From positions 1 through 64,000 of the forward strand of contig CAXKVV010000403.1 in assembly GCA_964058805.1 (NCBI GenBank): DNA of 64,000 bases, given 5' to 3'. Shown here one piece after another: positions 23,335 to 36,700 of this stretch (its first letter is position 1; every line of letters begins with the position of its first letter). The notes below the pieces were generated by a model, which did not search any database, was not told where the DNA came from, and worked only from the letters and a program-made list of their open reading frames with translations. Origin of the DNA: Schoenoplectus triqueter (lineage: Eukaryota > Streptophyta > Magnoliopsida > Poales > Cyperaceae). Made by a program: the position numbers and the translations under genes.

Positions 23335-24355
23335 CGCCCTCGGTACCGCCGAAAGCGAGTCCGGGTGCGAAAAACATGTGAACGAGACCCGACGCCCTCG
23401 GTACCGCCGAAAACGAGTCCGGCCGCGCAAAACATGAAAACGGGACCCGACGCCCTCGGTACCGCCGAAAATGAGTTCGGGCGCGCAAAACATGAAAACG
23501 ATACCCGACGCCCTCGATACCGCCGAAAACGGGACCCGACGCCCTCGAGACAACCGAAAACGTGTCCGGGTGCGCAAAACATTAAAACGGGACCCGACGT
23601 CCTCGATATCGTCGAAAACGAGTCCGAGCGGGCAAAACATGAAAATGGGACCCGACGCCCTCGGTACCGCCGAAAACGAGTCCGAGCGCGCAAAACATGA
23701 AAACGGGACCCGACGCCCTCGGTACCGCCGAAAGCGAGTCCGGGTGCGAAAAACATGTGAACGAGACCCGACGCCCTCGGTACCGCCGAAAACGAGTCCG
23801 GCCGCGCAAAACATGAAAACGGGACCCGACGCCCTCGGTACCGCCGAAAATGAGTTCGGGCGCGCAAAACATGAAAACGATACCCGACGCCCTCGATACC
23901 GCCGAAAACGGGACCCGACGCCCTCGAGACAACCGAAAACGTGTCCGGGTGCGCAAAACATTAAAACGGGACCCGACGTCCTCGATATCGTCGAAAACGA
24001 GTCCGAGCGGGCAAAACATGAAAATGGGACCCGACGCCCTCGGTACCGCCGAAAACGAGTCCGAGCGCGCAAAACATGAAAACGGGACCCGACGCCCTCG
24101 GTACCGCCGAAAATGAGTTCGGGCGCGCAAAACATGAAAACGATACCCGACGCCCTCGATACCGCCGAAAACGGGACCCGACGCCCTCGAGACAACCGAA
24201 AACGTGTCCGGGTACGCAAAACATTAAAACGGGACCCGACGCCCTCGATATCGTCGAAAACGAGTCCGAGCGGGCAAAACATGAAAATGGGACCCGACGC
24301 CCTCGGTACCGCCGAAAACGAGTCCGAGCGCGCAAAACATGAAAACGGGACCCGA
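23335..24355. repeat. Local higher-order repeat: units of 379, 379 and 263 bp
   Basis: A block beginning around GAAAGCGAGTCCGGGTGCGA recurs 379 bp later (23351 and 23730). A third block lacks the first two monomers and has an offset of 263 bp. The lengths fit monomer arithmetic: 379 = 6x58+31 and 263 = 4x58+31, with one 31-bp truncated monomer in each unit. Confidence 0.87.
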
Positions 24356-27300
24356 CGCCCTCGGTACCGCCGAAAATTAGTTCGGGCGCACAAAACACGA
24401 AAACGATACCCGACGCCCTCGGTACAGCCGAAAATGAGTTCGGGACCCGACGAGCTCGGTACCGCCGAAAACGAGTCTGGGCGCGCAAAACGTGAAAATG
24501 GGACCCGACGCCCTCGGTACCGCCGAAAACGAGTCCGGGTGCGCAAAACATGTAAACGGGACCCGACGCCCTCGTTACCGTCGAAAACGAGTCCGGGCGC
24601 GCAAAACATGAAAACGATACCCGACGCCCTCGAGAACGCCGAAAACGAGTCCGGGCGCACAAAACATGAAAACAGGACCCGACGCCATCGGTATCGCCGA
24701 AAAAGAGTCCGGGCGCGCAAAACATGAAAACGGGACCCGACGCCCTCGGTACCGCCGAAAATACGTTCGGGCGCGCAAAACATTAAAACGATACTCGACG
24801 CCCTCGGTACCGTTGAAAACGAGTCCGGACGCGCAAAACTTCAAAACGGGACCCGAGGCCCTCGGTATCGTCTAAAACTTGTCCGGAACCCGACGAGCTC
24901 GGTACCGCCGAAAATGAGTTCGGGCGCCCAAAACGTGAAAACGATACCCGGCGCCCTCGAGACCGCCGAAAACGAGTCCGAGCGCGCAAAACATTAAAAC
25001 AGAACCCGACGCCCACGGTACCGCCGAAAACGAGTCCTGGTGCGCAAAACATGAAAACAGGACCCGACGCCCTCGTTACCGCCAAAAACGAGTCCAGGAG
25101 CGCAAAACATGAAAACGCGACCCGACGCCCTCGGTACCGCCGAAAACCAGTCCGGGCGCGCAAAACATGAAAACGGGACCCGACGCCCTCGGTACCTCCG
25201 AAAACTAGTCCACGTGCGCAAAACATGAAAACGGGACCCGACGCCCTCGGTACCGCCGAAAATGAGTTCGGACGCGAAAAACATGAAAACGATACCCGAC
25301 GCCCTCGGTACCGCCGAAAATGAGTTCGGGCGCGCAAAACATGAAAACGATACCTGACGCCCTGGATACCACCGAAAACGGGACCCGACGCCCTCGAGAC
25401 CGCCGAAAACGAGTCCGGGAGGCAAAACATGAAAACGAGACCCGACACACTCGGTACAGCCGAAAACGAGTCCGGGCACGCAAAACATAAAAACGGGACC
25501 CGACGCCCTCGGTGCCTTCGAAAAATAGTCTACGCGCGCAAAACATGAAAACGGGACCCGACTTCCTAGGTACCGCCGAAAATGAGTCCGGGACCTGACG
25601 CCCTCGGTACCGCCGAAAAAGAACCCGGGCGCGCAAAACATGAAAACGGGACCCGACGCCCTCGAGACCACCGAAAATGAGTCCTGGCGCGCAAAACATT
25701 AAAACGGGACACGACGCCCTCGGTACCGCCGAAAATGAGTTCGGGCGCGCAAAACATGAAAACGATACCCGACGCCCTCGATACCGCCGAAAATGAGTCC
25801 GGGACCCGACGAGCTTGGTACCGCCGAAAACGAGTCCGGGTGCGCAAAACATTTTAACGGGACCCGATGCCCTCGTTTCCGTCGAAAACGAGTCCGGAAG
25901 CGCAAAACATGAAAATGAGACAAGACGCCCTCGGTACCGCCGAAAACGAGTCCGGCCGCGCAAAACATTAAAACGGGACCCGACGCCCTCGGTACCGCCG
26001 AAAATGAGTTCGTGCGCGCAAAACATGAAAACGATACCCGACGCCCTCGATACCGCCGAAAACGAGTCCGGGCGCCCAAAACATGAAAATAGGACCCGAC
26101 GCCCTCGGTATCGCCGAAAACGAGTCCGGGCGCGCAAAACATGAAAACGGGACCCAACGCCCTCGGTACCGCCGAAAATGAGTTCGGGCGCGCAAAACAT
26201 CAAAACGATACCCGACGCCCTCGGTACCGTCGAAAACGAGTCCGGGCGCTCAAAACTTGAAAACGGGACCCGAGGCCCTCGGTACCGTCTAAAACGAGTC
26301 CGGAACCCGACGAGGTCGGTACCGCCGAAAATGAGTTCGGGCGCTCAAAACGTGAAAACGATACCGACGCCCTCGAGACCGCCGAAAACGAGTCCGAGCT
26401 CGCAAAACATTCAAACGTGACCCGACGCCCTCGATATCGCCGAAAATTAGTCCGGGCGCGCAAAACGTGAAAACAGAACTCGACGCCCTCGGTATCGCCG
26501 AAAACGAGTCTGAGTGCGTAAAACATGAAAACGGGACCCGACGCCCTCGTTACTGCCCAAAACGAGTCCGGGAGCGCAAAACATGAAAACGAGACCCGAC
26601 GCCCTCGGTACCGCCGAAAACTAGTCCGGGCGCGCAAAACATGAAAACGGGACCCGACGCCCTCTTTACCTCCGATAACTAGTCCACGCGCGCAAAACAT
26701 GAAAACGGGACCTGACGCCCTCGGTACCGCCGAAAATGAGTTCGGGCGCGCAAAACATTAAAACGATACCCGACGCCCTCGGTATCGTCGAAAACGAGTC
26801 CGGGCGCGCAAAACTTGAAAACGGGACCGCCCTCGGTACTGTCTAAAACGAGTCCGGGCGCGCAAAACATGAAAAAGGGACCCGACGCCCTGGGTACCGC
26901 CGAAAATGAGTCCGGGCGCGCAAAACAAGAAAATGTGACACGACGCCCTCGGTACCGTCGAAAACGGGACCCGACGTCTTCGAGACCGCCGAAAACGAGT
27001 CCGGGCGCGCAAAACATGAAAACGGGACCCGACAACCTCGGTACCGCCGAAAACGAGTCCGGGCGCGCAAAACGTGAAAACGGGACTCGACGCCCTCGGT
27101 ACCGCCGAAAACGAGTCCGGGCGCGCAAAACATGAAAACGGGACCCGACGCCCTCGGTACCGCCGAAAATGAGTTCGGGCGCGCAAAACATGAAAACGAT
27201 ACCCGACGCCCACGTGACCGCCGAAAATGAGTCGGGGCGCGCAAAACATTAAAACGGGACCCGACGCCCTCGATATCGCCGAAAACGAGTCCGGGCGCGC

Positions 27301-29093
27301 AAAATGTGAAAACGGGACCCGACGCCCTCGGTACCACCGAAAATGAGTCCGGGCGCGCAAAACATGAAAATGGGACCCGACGCCCTCGGTACCTCCGAAA
27401 ACTAGTCCACGCGCACAAAACATGAAAACGGGACCCGACGGCCTCGGTACCGCCGAAAATGAGTTCGGGCGCGCAAAACATGAAAACGATACCCGACACC
27501 CTCGGTAATGCCGAAAATGTGTCCGGGCGCGCAAAAGATGTAAACGGGACCCGACGCCCTCAGTACCGTCGAAAACGAGTTCGGGCGCGCAAAACTTGAA
27601 AACGGGACCGCCCTCGGTACTGTCTAAAACGAGTCCGGGCGCGCAAAACATGAAAAAGGGACCCGACCCCCTGAGTACCGCCGAAAATGAGTCCGGGCGC
27701 GCAAAACAAGAAAATGTGACACGACGCCCTCGGTATCGTCGAAAACGAGACCCGATGCCTTCGAGACCGCCGAAAACGTGTCCGGGCGCGCAAAACATGA
27801 AAACGGGACCCGACAACCTCGGTACCGACGAAAATGAGTCCGGGCGCGCAAAACGTGAAAATGGGACCCGACGCCCTCGGTACCGCCGAAAACGAGTCCG
27901 GGCGCGCAAAACGTGAAAACAGGACCCGACGCCCTCGGTACCGCCGAAACGAGTCCGGGCGCGCAAAACGTGAAAACGGGACCCGACGCCCTCGGTTCCG
28001 CCGAAAATAAGTTCGGGCGCGCAAAACATGAAAACGATACCCGACGCCCTCGAGACCGCCGAAAACGAGTCCGGGCGCGCAAAACATTAAAATGGGACCC
28101 AACGCCCTCGATATCGCCGAAAACGAGTCCGGGAACGCAAAACGTGAAAACGGGACCCGACGCCCTCGGTACCACCGAAAACGAGTCCGGGCGCGCAAAA
28201 CGTGAAAACGGGACCCGACGCCCTCGGTACCTCCGAAAACTAGTCCACGCGCGCAAAACATGAAAACGGGACCCGACGCCCTCGGTACCGCCGAAAATGA
28301 GTTCGGGCGCGCAAAACATGGAAACGATACCCGACGCCCTCGGTACCGCCGAAAATGAGTTCGGGCGCGCAAAACATGAAAACAATACTCGACGCCCTCG
28401 AGACCGCCGAAAATGAGTCCGGGCGCGCAAAACATGAAAACGGGACCCGACGCCCTCGGTACCGTCGAAAATGAGTTCCGGCGCGCAAAACGTGAAAACG
28501 ATACCCGACGCCCTCGAGACCGTCGAAAACGAGTCCGGGAACGCAATACGTGAAAACGGGACCCGACGCCCTCGGTACCACCGAAAACGAGTCCGGGCGC
28601 GCAAAACATGAAAACGGGACCCGACGCCCTCGGTACCGTCGAAAATGAGTTCGGGCGCGCAAAACATGAAAACGATACCCGACGCTCTCGGTACCGCCGA
28701 AAATGAGTCCGGGCGCGCAAAACAAGAAAACGGGACCCGGCGCCCTCGTTACCGTCAAAAACGAGTCCGGGAGCGCAAAACATGAAAACGAGACCCGACG
28801 CCCTCGGTACCGCCGAAAACGAGTCCGGGCGCGCAAAACATGAAAACGGGACCCGACGCCCTCGGTACCTCCGAAAACTAGTCCACGCGCCCAAATCATG
28901 AAAACAGGACCCGACGCCCTCGGTACCGCCGAAAATGAGTTCGGGCGTGCAAAACATGAAAACGATACCCGACGCCCTCGGTACCGTCGAAACCGAGTTC
29001 GGGCGCGCAAAACTTGAAAACGGGACCGCCCTCGATACTGTCTAAAACGAGTCCGGGCGCGCAAAACATGAAAAAGGGACCCGACGCCCTGGG

Positions 29094-29755
29094 TGATGGC
29101 GATCAAGTCATGGCAGGTCTACATGTGAACTCTCATGATCAAGGAAGCAAGTTCTGAACCAGTTCTCAGTTTGAAGAACCAGTCCCAAGTCATATTTACA
29201 ATTAATTTACGAAACAGCAGCTTTCTGGACAGATTCGTACTGGGTCAGTATTTTTAGCATAACTCTCCCATAATAACTCAGATTTGGGTGATTCAAATTT
29301 CTGTGATCAGATGATGAAATGGACTATCGTTTTTGTGTTTTGAGTTTCTCCAGATTCCAGAGTCTTCTTGGTCAAAACCTCGTGTCAAGTGAGCGTGGTT
29401 ACTGAGGAGCCAGCCAGCATTTAGTTTCTTGGAACTTGTCTTTGAGTCTTTCTATGTTTTAATTATATTTTGGAATTAACAGTAGTAGTTAATGTTATTT
29501 TTATTGTGTTTTGAAATTTGCAAAAATAGTTAAGGAGTTATTAATTAGTAGGAAGTTTCTAGAGTTGAGTTATATGGCTATATAAAGCCTAATTTCTGAA
29601 TGTAAACTCACTTGTTGAATTATTATGAAAAAGTTTATCTTGAGTTGAGTTTATCTCCTCTTTTATCCTGCTGTGAGTTGAGAGTATCCTCCAGTTGTGA
29701 TTTTATAGTTGAACGTGTGCGTGTCCTTGGACGATTCATAGCTCGAACGCTATCA
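29094..29755 (+). repeat. CRM copy 2, 5' LTR (662 bp)
   Basis: Same length and ends as the LTRs of copy 1, with scattered substitutions (for example CATGTGAACTCTCATG against CAGGTGAACAATCATG). TATATAA is at 29579-29585. The base before it belongs to a satellite monomer. Confidence 0.94.
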
Positions 29756-29757
29756 GT

Positions 29758-29769
29758 TGGTATCAGAGC
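29758..29769 (+). other. Primer binding site, CRM copy 2
   Basis: TGGTATCAGAGC, identical to 1876-1887 and likewise two bases after the LTR. Confidence 0.92.
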
Positions 29770-29781
29770 AGCAGGCGAAGG

Positions 29782-31435
29782 ATGGTGCGACGTAGTGCGC
29801 GTGTCAATCCTCCTGAAGGCAACCAGCAAGCCGATCGAGATATTGAGTTGAACGAGTTGAGGCAGCATGTGAAACAACTCCAAGAGCGTCTAGCGCGCGT
29901 GGAGGCCGCTGGGAACAACCGCGATGATTCCTATCGTGGCTCAGATGGCGAAACTTATGGTGACGATGATGCCGAGTTCAACCCCTTCCACGACAACCAC
30001 ACCTTGGTGTCCAGTGATGAAGAGGCTCTCCATCAAAATCACACCCGAAGGAACCAGCAATTTCGACGGGCTTTTGATCTAAAAGCGGATATTCCTGTGT
30101 ACGAAGGGCGCATACAACCCGATGAGTTCATAGATTGGCTCAATACGGTTGAACGTGTCTTTGAATACCAAGATGTCCTTGAGGAAGAAAAGGTGAAGAT
30201 TGTTGCCATCAAATTAAAGAAGCATACATCTATTTGGTGGGAGCAGTTGAAAATGAAGCGAGCCCGTGAGGGTAAGCAAAAAATCAGAACATGAGAAAAG
30301 ATGGTGAAAGAGTTACGAAAGAAGTTTCTGCCGGAAGGGTACTTGCAAGAGGCCTTTTTTCAACTTCATGGTTTTGTTCAAGGTGATAAAACTGTGGCAG
30401 ATTACACTGAAGAACTTGATCACCTCATGTTGAAATGTGGCGTTGTTGAGCCCGAAGAACAAACCATTGCACGATATCTTTGTGCCCTTTATCTCTTATC
30501 ATGATGTGTTTAAACTTGCCACAAAAGTTGAAAAACAACTCAAGGAGAAAGAAGTCAGAAAAATAGCGAGCTTTGGTGGTAGCCGAGTTCTCAATCGAGG
30601 CCATCCAACAAGTCATGGGAGCAGTACGCAATCATCCAAACCAACATCAAGTGCAGTGGCCAAATTTTCAGCAAAAACCGCAACCGTAGGACCCTCTAAA
30701 CCAGCCCCTAAAGCTGTTCAATGCTATCGGTGCAAAGGGTACGGTCACATCATGTCCGAGTGCCCAAACCAGCGGGTATTTACCATTGTTGAAGAACCCC
30801 TAGAAGAGGAACAAACAAATTTTGATTCTCCACCCGTGTTTGATGAGGCAGCAGATGAGGAGGATGTCATTTATGGAGATACGGGTGAGATGTTGGTGAT
30901 TAGGCGTGTGCTGAATTCCAGTCCCGTTCAAGATGATGTGTGGCTCCGTAACAATATCTTCCATACACGATGCACCTCTCATGGGAAGGTATGCGATGTT
31001 ATCATTGATAGCGGGAGTTGTGAGAATGTTGTTTCTGAAATTATGGTACAAAAGTTGCCGCTTAAAACTGAAAAGCACCCAAAACCGTACAAACTCTCTT
31101 GGTTGGAAAAGGGTAAATGTGTGCAAGTTGACCAGCGTTGTTTGGTTAATTTTTCTATTGGTGAGAAGTACCGAGATGAGGTATGGTATGATGTAGTTCC
31201 TATGGATGCTTGTCATTTACTTTTGGGGAGGCCTTGGCAGTTTGATAGAAAGGTACACCATGACGGTTTTAGAAACACTTATTCTTTTGAGCTGAATGGT
31301 GCTAAGATTACTTTGGATCCTTCTATAATGGAAATGAAATCTAAACTAGCCCTCAAGGATAGCAATTTCATTCTCTCAAAATCTGAATTTACTGAAATGT
31401 TTGAAGAATCCCAAATAGCCTTTGAAAGAAGTTAA
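29782..31435 (+). pseudogene. CRM copy 2 Gag-protease, broken
   Basis: It starts ATGGTGCGACGT (29782), as in copy 1. The first break is TGA at 30292-30294, where copy 1 has a Trp codon (TGG, in IRTWEKM). The second is a 38-bp deletion near 30484, where copy 1 has 2601-2638, which shifts the frame. The zinc knuckle CYRCKGYGHIMSEC and the protease DSGS remain readable in the shifted frame. A third change, an 11-bp deletion near 31424, removes the counterpart of copy 1 GCATTGGTGGT and shifts the frame again. A 6-bp difference near 30681 keeps the frame. No functional Gag can be made, though the element could once have moved. Confidence 0.9.
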
Positions 31436-33756
31436 GGGTGACAGAAGTACTCTAATACCTGGACCAGTGGTACCTTTACTTGAACAATTTCAGAACCTTG
31501 TTCCAGATGAAATTCCAGCAGGTTTACCTCCAATGAGGAGTGTGCAACACTGCATAGATTTTATTTCTGGTGCAGTTTTGCCAAACAAAGCAGCCTACCG
31601 AATGAACCCAACAGAAAATGCCGAGTTACAGCGGCAAGTAGATGAGTTGTTGAGAAAGGGTTTGGTGCGTGAAAGCATGAGTCCTTGTGCAGTTCCAGCC
31701 TTGCTTGTGCCAAAGAAAGATGGTTCTTTTCGTATGTGTGTGGATAGTAGAGCGGTCAACAAGATTACTATCAAGTATCGCTTCCCTATTCCTCGTCTAG
31801 ATGACATGCTAGATCAGCTCCATGGTGCTAGTGTGTTTTCAAAGATTGATCTTAGAAGTGGGTACCATCAGATTCGTATGAGGCCTGGTGATGAATGGAA
31901 GACGGCATTTAAGACCCATGATGGATTGTTTAAGTGGTTGGTGATGCCATTCAGACTCTCTAATGCTCCTAGTACTTTTATGAGAATAATGAATTTGGTG
32001 TTTAAGTCTTTTATTGGCAGATTTGTGGTGGTCTATTTTGATGATATACTCGTGTATATCACGGGTAAAGAAGAGCATTTGGAACACCTTCGCCAAGTCT
32101 TTGAAGTGCTAGCTGAACAGAAACTCTACATCAACCTCAAGAAGTGCGAGTTTCTAACCAGCAACTTGGTGTTTCTAGGCTATGTGGTTTCAGCTGAGGG
32201 TATTCATGTTGATCCTTCTAAGGTGGATGCAATTGTTTCATGGCCAATACCAACCAACATTCACGATGTGAGGAGTTTTCATGGATTGGCCTCATTTTAT
32301 CGCCGGTTCATTCGAGATTTCAGCACTCTTGTCTCTCCAATCACCGAGTGCTTGAAAGGAGGAGTATTCAAATGGACAAAGGAAGCTGAAAAGAGCTTTC
32401 AACTCATCAAGGAGAAGATGACAGCAGCCCCAATTCTTACTTTGCCCAACTTTGAGAATATTTTTGAGCTTGAATGTGATGCATCTGGTGTTGGCATTGG
32501 TGCGGTTCTCAATCAAGAAGGTCGACCTATTGCCTTCTTTAGTGAAAAGCTTTCAGATTCACGTAAGAACTACACTACATATGACAAGGAGTTCTATGCA
32601 ATTGTCCGAGCTCTTGGGCATTGGAGACACTACCTCATTTCCAAGGAGTTCATTCTCTACTCCGACCATGAGGCGCTGAAGTTCATAAATGGGCAGCACA
32701 AGCTCAAACCAAGGCATGCAAGGTGGGTGGAATTTTTACAAGGCTACACATTCCACATCAAGCATAAAAGTGGTGCTTCAAATCAAGTGGCGGATGCTTT
32801 AAGTAGGAGGCATTCTTTGCTGTCCACAATGAAGGTAAATGTTCTTGGGTTTGAAGTGATCAAGGAGTTGTATTCTGATGATGAGTTCTTTGGCATGATA
32901 AAAGCTGAATGTGCAAAAGGGTCATATAAAGAATTTGTGGTGAATGATGGATATATTTTCTATGGCAACCGTTTGTGCGTACCAAATTGTTCTTTGAGGT
33001 GGCAGATCATTAAAGAGGTTCATGATGGTGGGTTAAGTGGTCATTTTGGACGAGATAAAACTGATGCATTACTCCAAGACCGTTTCTATTGGCCTAAAAT
33101 GATGAAGGATGTGAACCATTACATTTTGAGATGTAGAACTTGCCATCTAGCAAAAACAAAGTCTCAAAATTCTGGACTTTACACTCCCCTTCCTGTTCCT
33201 AATGTACCGTGGGAAGATGTGAGCATGGACTTTGTGATGGGATTGCCCCGAACTCAACGCAGCAAAGATTCAATCATGGTGGTGGTTGATCGGTTCTCTA
33301 AAATGGCGCACTTTGTTCCTTGTGCAAAAACGATGGATGCCACTAACATAGCTGATCTTTATTTCAAGGAGATAGTGAAGTTGCATGGCATTCCAAATAC
33401 CATAACATCTGACAGAGACCCGAAGTTTGTTGGGCATTTTTGGAGAACACTTTGGCGTAAGATGGGTACAAAGCTGCAGTTTAGTTCAGCCTATCATCCT
33501 CAAACCGATGGCCAAACTGAGATTGTGAATCGGAGTTTGGGCAATCTGTTGAGAAGCTTGGTGGGTGATAACATACGCCAATGGGACCTTGTTCTACCTC
33601 AAGCTGAATTCGCTTACAACAGGTCCAACAGCAAGACGACAGGTAAAAGCCCTTTTGAAATGGTGTATGGATGCAATCCAAAGACTCCTCTTGATCTTGT
33701 GTCATTGCCAATCAGCCATAGCTATAGTGGAGATGCAGATGAGTGTGCTAAAGCAA
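31422..33756 (+). pseudogene. CRM copy 2 RT, RNase H and truncated integrase
   Basis: This frame is open and lacks the nonsense codon of copy 1 (CAA at 31635). RT has YFDD, RNase H its DASG/Glu/SDHEAL residues, and integrase its zinc finger and D,D35,E core ([16 protein letters not shown]). One RT residue differs in a conserved block: MPFRLSNAP instead of MPFGLSNAP. Homology stops in the integrase C-terminus after ADECAKA; the GDGPF module and the LTR-encoded tail are missing. The reading frame runs on through satellite sequence to a stop at 33821, adding about 22 satellite-coded residues. It is a dead fragment, but it preserves the ancestral base at the copy 1 nonsense site. Confidence 0.9.
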
Positions 33757-36700
33757 AACATGAAAACGGGACCCGACGCCCTCGGTACCGCCGAAAAGGA
33801 GTTCGGGCGCGCAAAACATGAAAACGATAGCCGACACCCTCGGTATCGCCGAAAACGAGTCCGGGCGCGCAAAACATGAAAACGGGACCCGACGCCCTCG
33901 GTACCGCCGAAAATGAGTTCGGGCGCGCAAAACATAAAAACGATACCCGACGCCCTCGGTACCATCTAAAATGAGTCCGGGCGCGCAAAACATGAAGAAG
34001 GGACCCGACGCCCTGAGTACCGCCGAAAACGAGACCGGGCGCGCAAAACAAGAAAATGAGACACGACGCCCCCGGTACCGTCGAAAACGGGACCCGACGC
34101 CTTCGAGACCGCCGAAAATGAGTCCGGGCGCGCAAAACGTGAAAACGGGACCCGACGCCCTCGGTACCGACGAAAACGTGTCCGGTCGCGTAAAACATGA
34201 AAACGGGACCCGACGCCCTCGGTACCGCCGAAAATGAGTTCAGGTGCGCAAAACATGAAAACGATACCCGACGCCCTCGACACCGCCGAAAACGAGTCCG
34301 GGCGCGCAAAACATTAAAACGGGACCCGACGCCCTCGATATCGCCGAAAATGAGTCCGGGCACGCAAAACGATAAAACGAGACCCGACAACCTCGGTACC
34401 GCCGAAAACGAGTCCGAGCGCGCAAAACATGAAAACGGAACCCGTCGCCCTCGGTATTTCCGAAAATGAGTTCGGGCGCGGAAAACATGAAAACGGGACC
34501 CGACGCCCTCGGTACCGTCGAAAATGAGTTGGGGCGCGCAAAACGTGAAAACGATACCCGACGCCCTTGAGACCGCCGAAAACGAGTCCGGGAACGCAAA
34601 ACGTGAAAACGGGACCCGACACCCTCGGTACCACCGAAAACGAGTCCGGGCACGCAAAACATGAAAACGGGACCCGACGCCCTCGGTACCGTCGACAATG
34701 AGTTCGGGCGCGCAAAACGTGAAAATGATACCTGACGCCCTCGATACCGCTGAAAATGAGTCCAGGACCCGATGAGCTCGATACCGCCGAAAACAAGTCC
34801 GGGCGCGCAAAACGTGAAAACGGGACCCGACGCTCTCGGTACCGCCGAAAACGAGTCCGGGCGCGCAAAACAAGAAAACGGGACCCGGCGCCCTCGTTAC
34901 CGTCTAAAACGAGTCCGGGAGCGCAAAACATGAAAACGAGACCCGACGCCCTCGGTACCGCCGAAAACGAGTCCGGGCGCGCAAAACATGAAAACGGGAC
35001 CCAACGCCCTCGGTACCTCCGAAAACTAGTCCACGCGCCCAAATCATGAAAACAGGACCCGACTTCCTCGGTACCTCCGAAAATGAGTTCAGGCGCGCAA
35101 AACATGAAAACGATACCCGACGCCCTCGGTACCGTCGAAAACGAGTTCGGGCGCGCAAAACTTGAAAACCGGACCTGACGCCCTCGGTACCGCCGAAAAT
35201 GAGTTCGGGCGCGCAAAACATTAAAACGATACCCGACGCCCTCGGTTCCATCTAAAACGAGTCCGGGCGCGTAAAACATGAAGAAGGGACCTGACGCCCT
35301 GGGTACCGCCGAGAACGAGACCGGGCGCGCAAAACAAGAAAATGAGACACGACGCCCTCGGTACCGTCAAAAACAGGACCCGACGCCTTCGCGACCGCCG
35401 AAAAAATGTCCGGGCGCGCAAAACATGAAAACGGGACCCAACGCCCTCGGTACCGCCGAAAACGAGTCCGGGCGCGCAAAACGTGAAAACGGGACCCGAC
35501 GCCCTCGGTACCGATGAAAACGAGTCCGGGCGCGTAAAACATGAAAACGGGACCCGACGCCCTCGGTACCTCCGAAAACTAGTCCACGCGCCCAAAACAT
35601 GAAAATGGGACCCGACGCCCTCGGTACCGCCGAAAATGAGTTCGGGCGCGCAAAACATGAAAACGATACCCGACGCCCTCGGTATCGCCGAAAACGAGTC
35701 CGGGGGCGCAAAACATGAAAACGGGACCCGACGCCCTCGGTACCGCCGAAAATGAGTTCGGGCGCGCAAAACATTAAAACGATACCCGACGCCCTCGGTA
35801 CCGTCGAAAACGAGTTCGCGCGCGCAAAACTTGAAAACGGGACCACCCTAGGTACTGTCTAAAACGAGTCCGGGCGCGCAAAACAAGAAAATGTGACACG
35901 ACGCCCTCGGTACCGTCGAAAACGGGACCCGACGCCTTCGAGACCGCCGAAAACGTGTCCGGGCGCGCAAAACATGAAAACGGGACCCGACGCCCTCGGT
36001 ATCGCCGAAAACGAGCCAGGGCGCGCAAAACATGAAAACGGGACCCGACGCCCTCGGTACCGCCGAAAATGAGTTCGGGCGCGCAAAACATAAAAACGAT
36101 ACCCGACGCCCTCGGTACCATCTAAAACGAGTCCGGGCGCGCAAAACATGAATAAGGGACCCGACGCCCTGGGTACCGCTGAAAATGAGACAGGGCGCGC
36201 AAAACAAGAAAATGAGACACGACGCCCTCGGTACCGTCGAAAACGGGACCCGACGCCTTTGTGACCGCCGAAAACGTGTCCGGGCGCGCAAAACATGAAA
36301 ACGGGACCCGACGCCCTCGGTACCGCCGAAAATGAGTTCAGGGGCACAAAACATGAAAACGAGACCCAACGCCCTCGACACCGCCGAAAACGAGACCGGG
36401 CGCGCAAAACATTAAAACGGGACCCGACGCCCTCGATATCGCCGAAAACGAGTCCGGGCACGCAAAACGATAAAACGAGACCCGACGCCCTCGGTAATGC
36501 TTAAAATGTGTCCGGGCGCGCAAAAGAAGAAAACGGGACCCGACGCACTTGGTACCGTCGTAAACGAGTTCGGGAGTGCAAATCTTGAGAACGGGACCGT
36601 CCTCGGTACTGTCTAAAACCAGTCCGGGCGCGGAAAAAAACAAAAAGGGACCCGACGCCCTAGCTACCGCCGAAAATGAGTCCGGGCGCGCAAAACAAGA

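Larger units (their letters stand above)
14083..29093. repeat. 58-bp CpG-rich satellite array, left block (15.0 kb)
   Basis: The monomer period is 58 bp, measured from successive CCGGG landmarks at 27001, 27059 and 27117; 27117-27174 is a near-consensus copy. Each monomer carries GCGCGC, AAAACATGAAAAC, CGGGACCCGACGCC, CTCGGTACCGCC (holding palindromic GGTACC) and a second GAAAAC. GC is about 64% with about ten CpG per monomer; many differences between copies are C-to-T or G-to-A at CpG. Monomers of 37 and 31 bp recur. Higher-order duplications lie inside (17240-21287, 23335-24355). No transcription unit or gene is recognised. The + strand has stops in every frame, whereas the consensus is stop-free in all - strand frames. 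Confidence 0.96.
29094..33756 (+). mobile_element. CRM-clade chromovirus copy 2, inserted in the satellite, 3' end lost
   Basis: It starts at TGATGGCG directly after satellite sequence ending GACGCCCTGGG and is near-identical to copy 1 through the 5' LTR, primer site, gag, protease, RT, RNase H and most of integrase. At 33753-33756 the shared sequence GCAA passes straight into satellite (AAACATGAAAACGGG). The missing part corresponds to 5918-6919 of copy 1: 340 bp of integrase end plus the whole 3' LTR, 1002 bp. Gag is also broken by a nonsense codon and two deletions (38 and 11 bp). Orientation is the same as copy 1. No target duplication can be checked because the right end is gone. Confidence 0.93.
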
